Made by a program: the position numbers and the translations under genes. Of a stretch of DNA of 29,946 bases, positions 28,584 through 29,946 are shown piece by piece; position 1 is the first letter of the stretch; each line of letters begins with the position of its first letter. The stretch is from Peptoniphilus_A sp022767005 (GTDB taxonomy: Bacteria; Bacillota; Clostridia; Tissierellales; Peptoniphilaceae): contig NZ_JBNPOJ010000020.1 in NCBI RefSeq assembly GCF_050315115.1, forward strand, positions 1 to 29,946. Reading direction: 5' to 3'. The notes beneath the pieces are model-generated. The model searched no databases, was not told where the DNA came from, and saw only the letters and a list, made by a program, of their open reading frames with translations.

Positions 28584-28841
28584 ATGAAAAAAGACATTGA
28601 ATATGTAAAACTCGTTACTTCTACCAATAAACTCTTATTTGATGAAATTTGTGCCTTCTTAGAAGACAATTCCATTCCTTATTTTGTAAAGGACGAAGGC
28701 GATTATATGAGGTTAATTTCTGGATTTTCACTTTATGAAAAAGGAATTTATGTTTCAGAAAATGATTTTGATACTGCCAACGAACTTTTAGTTTACTTTA
28801 TGAATGATAATGACGACAATGACGATTTGATCTTTGATTAA
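28584..28841 (+). CDS. DUF2007-like small protein, 85 aa
   Basis: The chain (MKKDIEYVKLVTSTNKLLFD, EICAFLEDNSIPYFVKDE, GIYVSENDFDTANELLVYF) has the beta-alpha-beta-beta-alpha pattern of the GlnB-like DUF2007 family (PF09413), described as putative signal transducers. The C-terminus is an acidic run of Asp and Asn. ATG 28584 follows AGGTGATATT. Single gene followed by its own terminator. Family assignment is from pattern only. Confidence 0.7.
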   Translation: MKKDIEYVKLVTSTNKLLFDEICAFLEDNSIPYFVKDEGDYMRLISGFSLYEKGIYVSENDFDTANELLVYFMNDNDDNDDLIFD

Positions 28842-28867
28842 TTTATTTATTGCAAAACAATAAAGGG

Positions 28868-28892
28868 CTGATATGAAATGTATCAGTTTTTT
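28868..28892 (+). terminator. Terminator after the DUF2007-like gene
   Basis: CTGATA (28868-28873) pairs with TATCAG (28881-28886), then six T. Confidence 0.8.
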
Positions 28893-29174
28893 ATTGCCTT
28901 GCAATAATATGCCCTTATTTCCTGCTTCGCCTATATTAATTTGTTTTTATTTAAAAAATTCAACATCTGTTAATTTTAAAATCTATTTTAGCTTTATATT
29001 TTAACTAAACTAAACTCTCAAAAATTTATAACTAATAAAATGATTTTCCCTTTAAAACACAAAATTCTTGAAACTAAATCAACTTAAAATAAAAATATAT
29101 TCTTTTTAATTATTGAATTAAATTCTAATTACCTAAACATTAACAGAGAATAATTTATATGTTAAAAGTTTACA
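28893..29174. other. Gene-free AT-rich stretch
   Basis: I see no reading frame with a ribosome binding site on either strand, no tRNA, no repeat array and no convincing promoter. It is extremely AT-rich with many stops. Confidence 0.6.
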
Positions 29175-29200
29175 AAAATAAAAACCCGGGGAATCCCCGA
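29175..29200 (-). terminator. Terminator of rpsU-yqeY
   Basis: CGGGG (29187-29191) pairs with CCCCG (29195-29199); on the minus strand TTTTTATTTTT follows. Confidence 0.8.
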
Positions 29201-29203
29201 GCC

Positions 29204-29647
29204 TTAATTTAATAATTCTTTAGCAATAACATTAACTTGTTTGCCATCTGCTTTGCCCTTAATTAAAGGCATTACAATTTTCATTAATTTACCAATATCC
29301 TTCATTGATGTTATTTCATTTTCGTCAATTACTTTTTTTATAATTTCTTTTAATTCTTCATCTGATAATTGCTCAGGTAAGTATTCAAGTAGTATTTCGA
29401 TTTCATCATTAGTTTGCTTAACTAAATCTTCTCTATTACCCTTTTTAAACTCTTCAATTGACGACTTTTTTTCTTTTAGCTGTTTTGAAATGATATTTTC
29501 AATATCAGAATCATTGAGCTCAACTCGTTCATCTACTTCTTTTTGTTTAATAGCTGCACGAACCATGGTGATAACATCTTTTCGAAGTTTATTTTTACTT
29601 TTCATAGCTTCTTTTAAATCAGCCATGAGTCTCTCTTTTAGAGACAT
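29204..29647 (-). CDS. yqeY: YqeY (GatB/YqeY-domain) protein, 147 aa
   Basis: The chain (MSLKERLMADLKEAMKSKNK, then KDVITMVRAAIKQKEVD) matches the YqeY family: an N-terminal helical bundle and a C-terminal tail domain (about 90-147, EYLPEQLSDEELKEIIKK and GKADGKQVNVIAKELL) like the one in GatB, suggesting tRNA contact. I chose ATG 29647 with GAGGGTG upstream; the frame extends further up only by running out of phase through rpsU. It follows rpsU after 13 nt, the standard Firmicute order. Confidence 0.92.
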   Translation of the reverse strand: MSLKERLMADLKEAMKSKNKLRKDVITMVRAAIKQKEVDERVELNDSDIENIISKQLKEKKSSIEEFKKGNREDLVKQTNDEIEILLEYLPEQLSDEELKEIIKKVIDENEITSMKDIGKLMKIVMPLIKGKADGKQVNVIAKELLN

Positions 29648-29660
29648 AAGAACACCCTCT

Positions 29661-29840
29661 TTAATATCTGTGTTTTTTTCTGCGTGCCTCTTCGGATTTT
29701 TTCTTCCTTCTAACACTTGGTTTTTCGTAATGTTCTCTCTTTCTTACTTCTTTGAGAACTCCACTTGTGGCACATTGTCTTTTGAATCTTTTAAGAGCAT
29801 TGTCTAAAGATTCGTTTTCACCAACCCTGATTTCGGACAT
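29661..29840 (-). CDS. rpsU: Small ribosomal subunit protein S21 (bS21), 59 aa
   Basis: The product begins MSEIRVGENESLDNALKRFK and continues RQCATSGVLKEVRKREHYEK with a basic RRKK-rich tail ending RRKKHRY, a complete bS21. ATG 29840 follows AGAGGAGGTTAAAAA. First gene of the rpsU-yqeY operon, with a clear promoter upstream. Confidence 0.96.
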   Translation of the reverse strand: MSEIRVGENESLDNALKRFKRQCATSGVLKEVRKREHYEKPSVRRKKKSEEARRKKHRY

Positions 29841-29891
29841 TTTTTAACCTCCTCTCGTAGAAAAGAGTAGCCTTACGGCCAATGTAGGTTT

Positions 29892-29920
29892 ATTATACTC
29901 TATAAATCCCAAAATTTCAA
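29892..29920 (-). promoter_or_regulatory. Promoter of rpsU-yqeY
   Basis: Minus strand: TTGAAA (29915-29920), 17-bp spacer, TATAAT (29892-29897). The leader of about 45 nt contains a small GCC-GTAA-GGC hairpin. Confidence 0.75.
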
Positions 29921-29946
29921 TAATATTTTTAGTTTTTAAAATTCTT

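Noticed and set aside
29241..29807. Long plus-strand frame opposite yqeY and rpsU
   Set aside because: Serine/isoleucine-rich shadow of two well-known genes with no start signals.

Overview
The window is AT-rich, with compact operons and strong AGGAGG-type ribosome binding sites. Its gene set (LexA/XRE/ImmA phage regulators, monoderm-type competence pilus genes, a zinc-free S4 protein, an NSS transporter, a lone carboxyltransferase subunit) points to a low-GC anaerobic Firmicute. A relative of Peptoniphilus, Finegoldia or Anaerococcus is my best guess; that placement is inference from gene content and style.

Positions 1 to about 8.83 kb are one end of an integrated temperate element, most likely a prophage, inserted at the 3' end of a tRNA-Leu gene. 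From the chromosome inward it carries a tyrosine integrase, a Fic adenylyltransferase, a relic of a LexA-like repressor, an ImmA-type metallopeptidase, a small structured RNA and a CI-like XRE repressor, all on the plus strand. A Cro-like XRE protein and a ribbon-helix-helix protein are divergent. Between repressor and Cro-like gene lie four 15-bp operators (TTAAC-N5-GTTAA) spaced 29-30 bp apart. A fifth sits in the promoter of the small RNA. Further left (1-4.5 kb) is a dense field of very small genes. It includes a tandemly duplicated module of about 1 kb: two hydrophobic mini-proteins divergent from an XRE regulator, whose 3' end overlaps a convergent small gene. Tail-to-tail overlapping pairs of this kind occur five times. 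The duplicated module also keeps a conserved hairpin and a conserved antisense promoter, which suggests an RNA-regulated toxin-like unit. No structural phage genes are visible, so the element continues beyond position 1.

From 8.83 to 22.5 kb the minus strand holds chromosomal housekeeping and competence genes in one long co-directional run: comM, dprA, topA, pilB, pilC, a prepilin, pilD, a PilM/PilN-like protein, an AIR-synthase-like protein, then an N-acetylmuramoyl-alanine amidase, rph and rdgB, followed by tRNA-His and tRNA-Leu. Together comM, dprA and the pilus genes look like a natural-transformation locus: a pilus for DNA capture, DprA to load RecA on incoming single strands, and ComM for branch migration.

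From 22.6 kb to the end are independent chromosomal units: lepB (+), an M29 aminopeptidase (-), a carboxyltransferase subunit (-), rpsD (+), an NSS sodium symporter (-), a DUF2007-like protein (+), and the rpsU-yqeY operon (-). Most are separated by clear intrinsic terminators.
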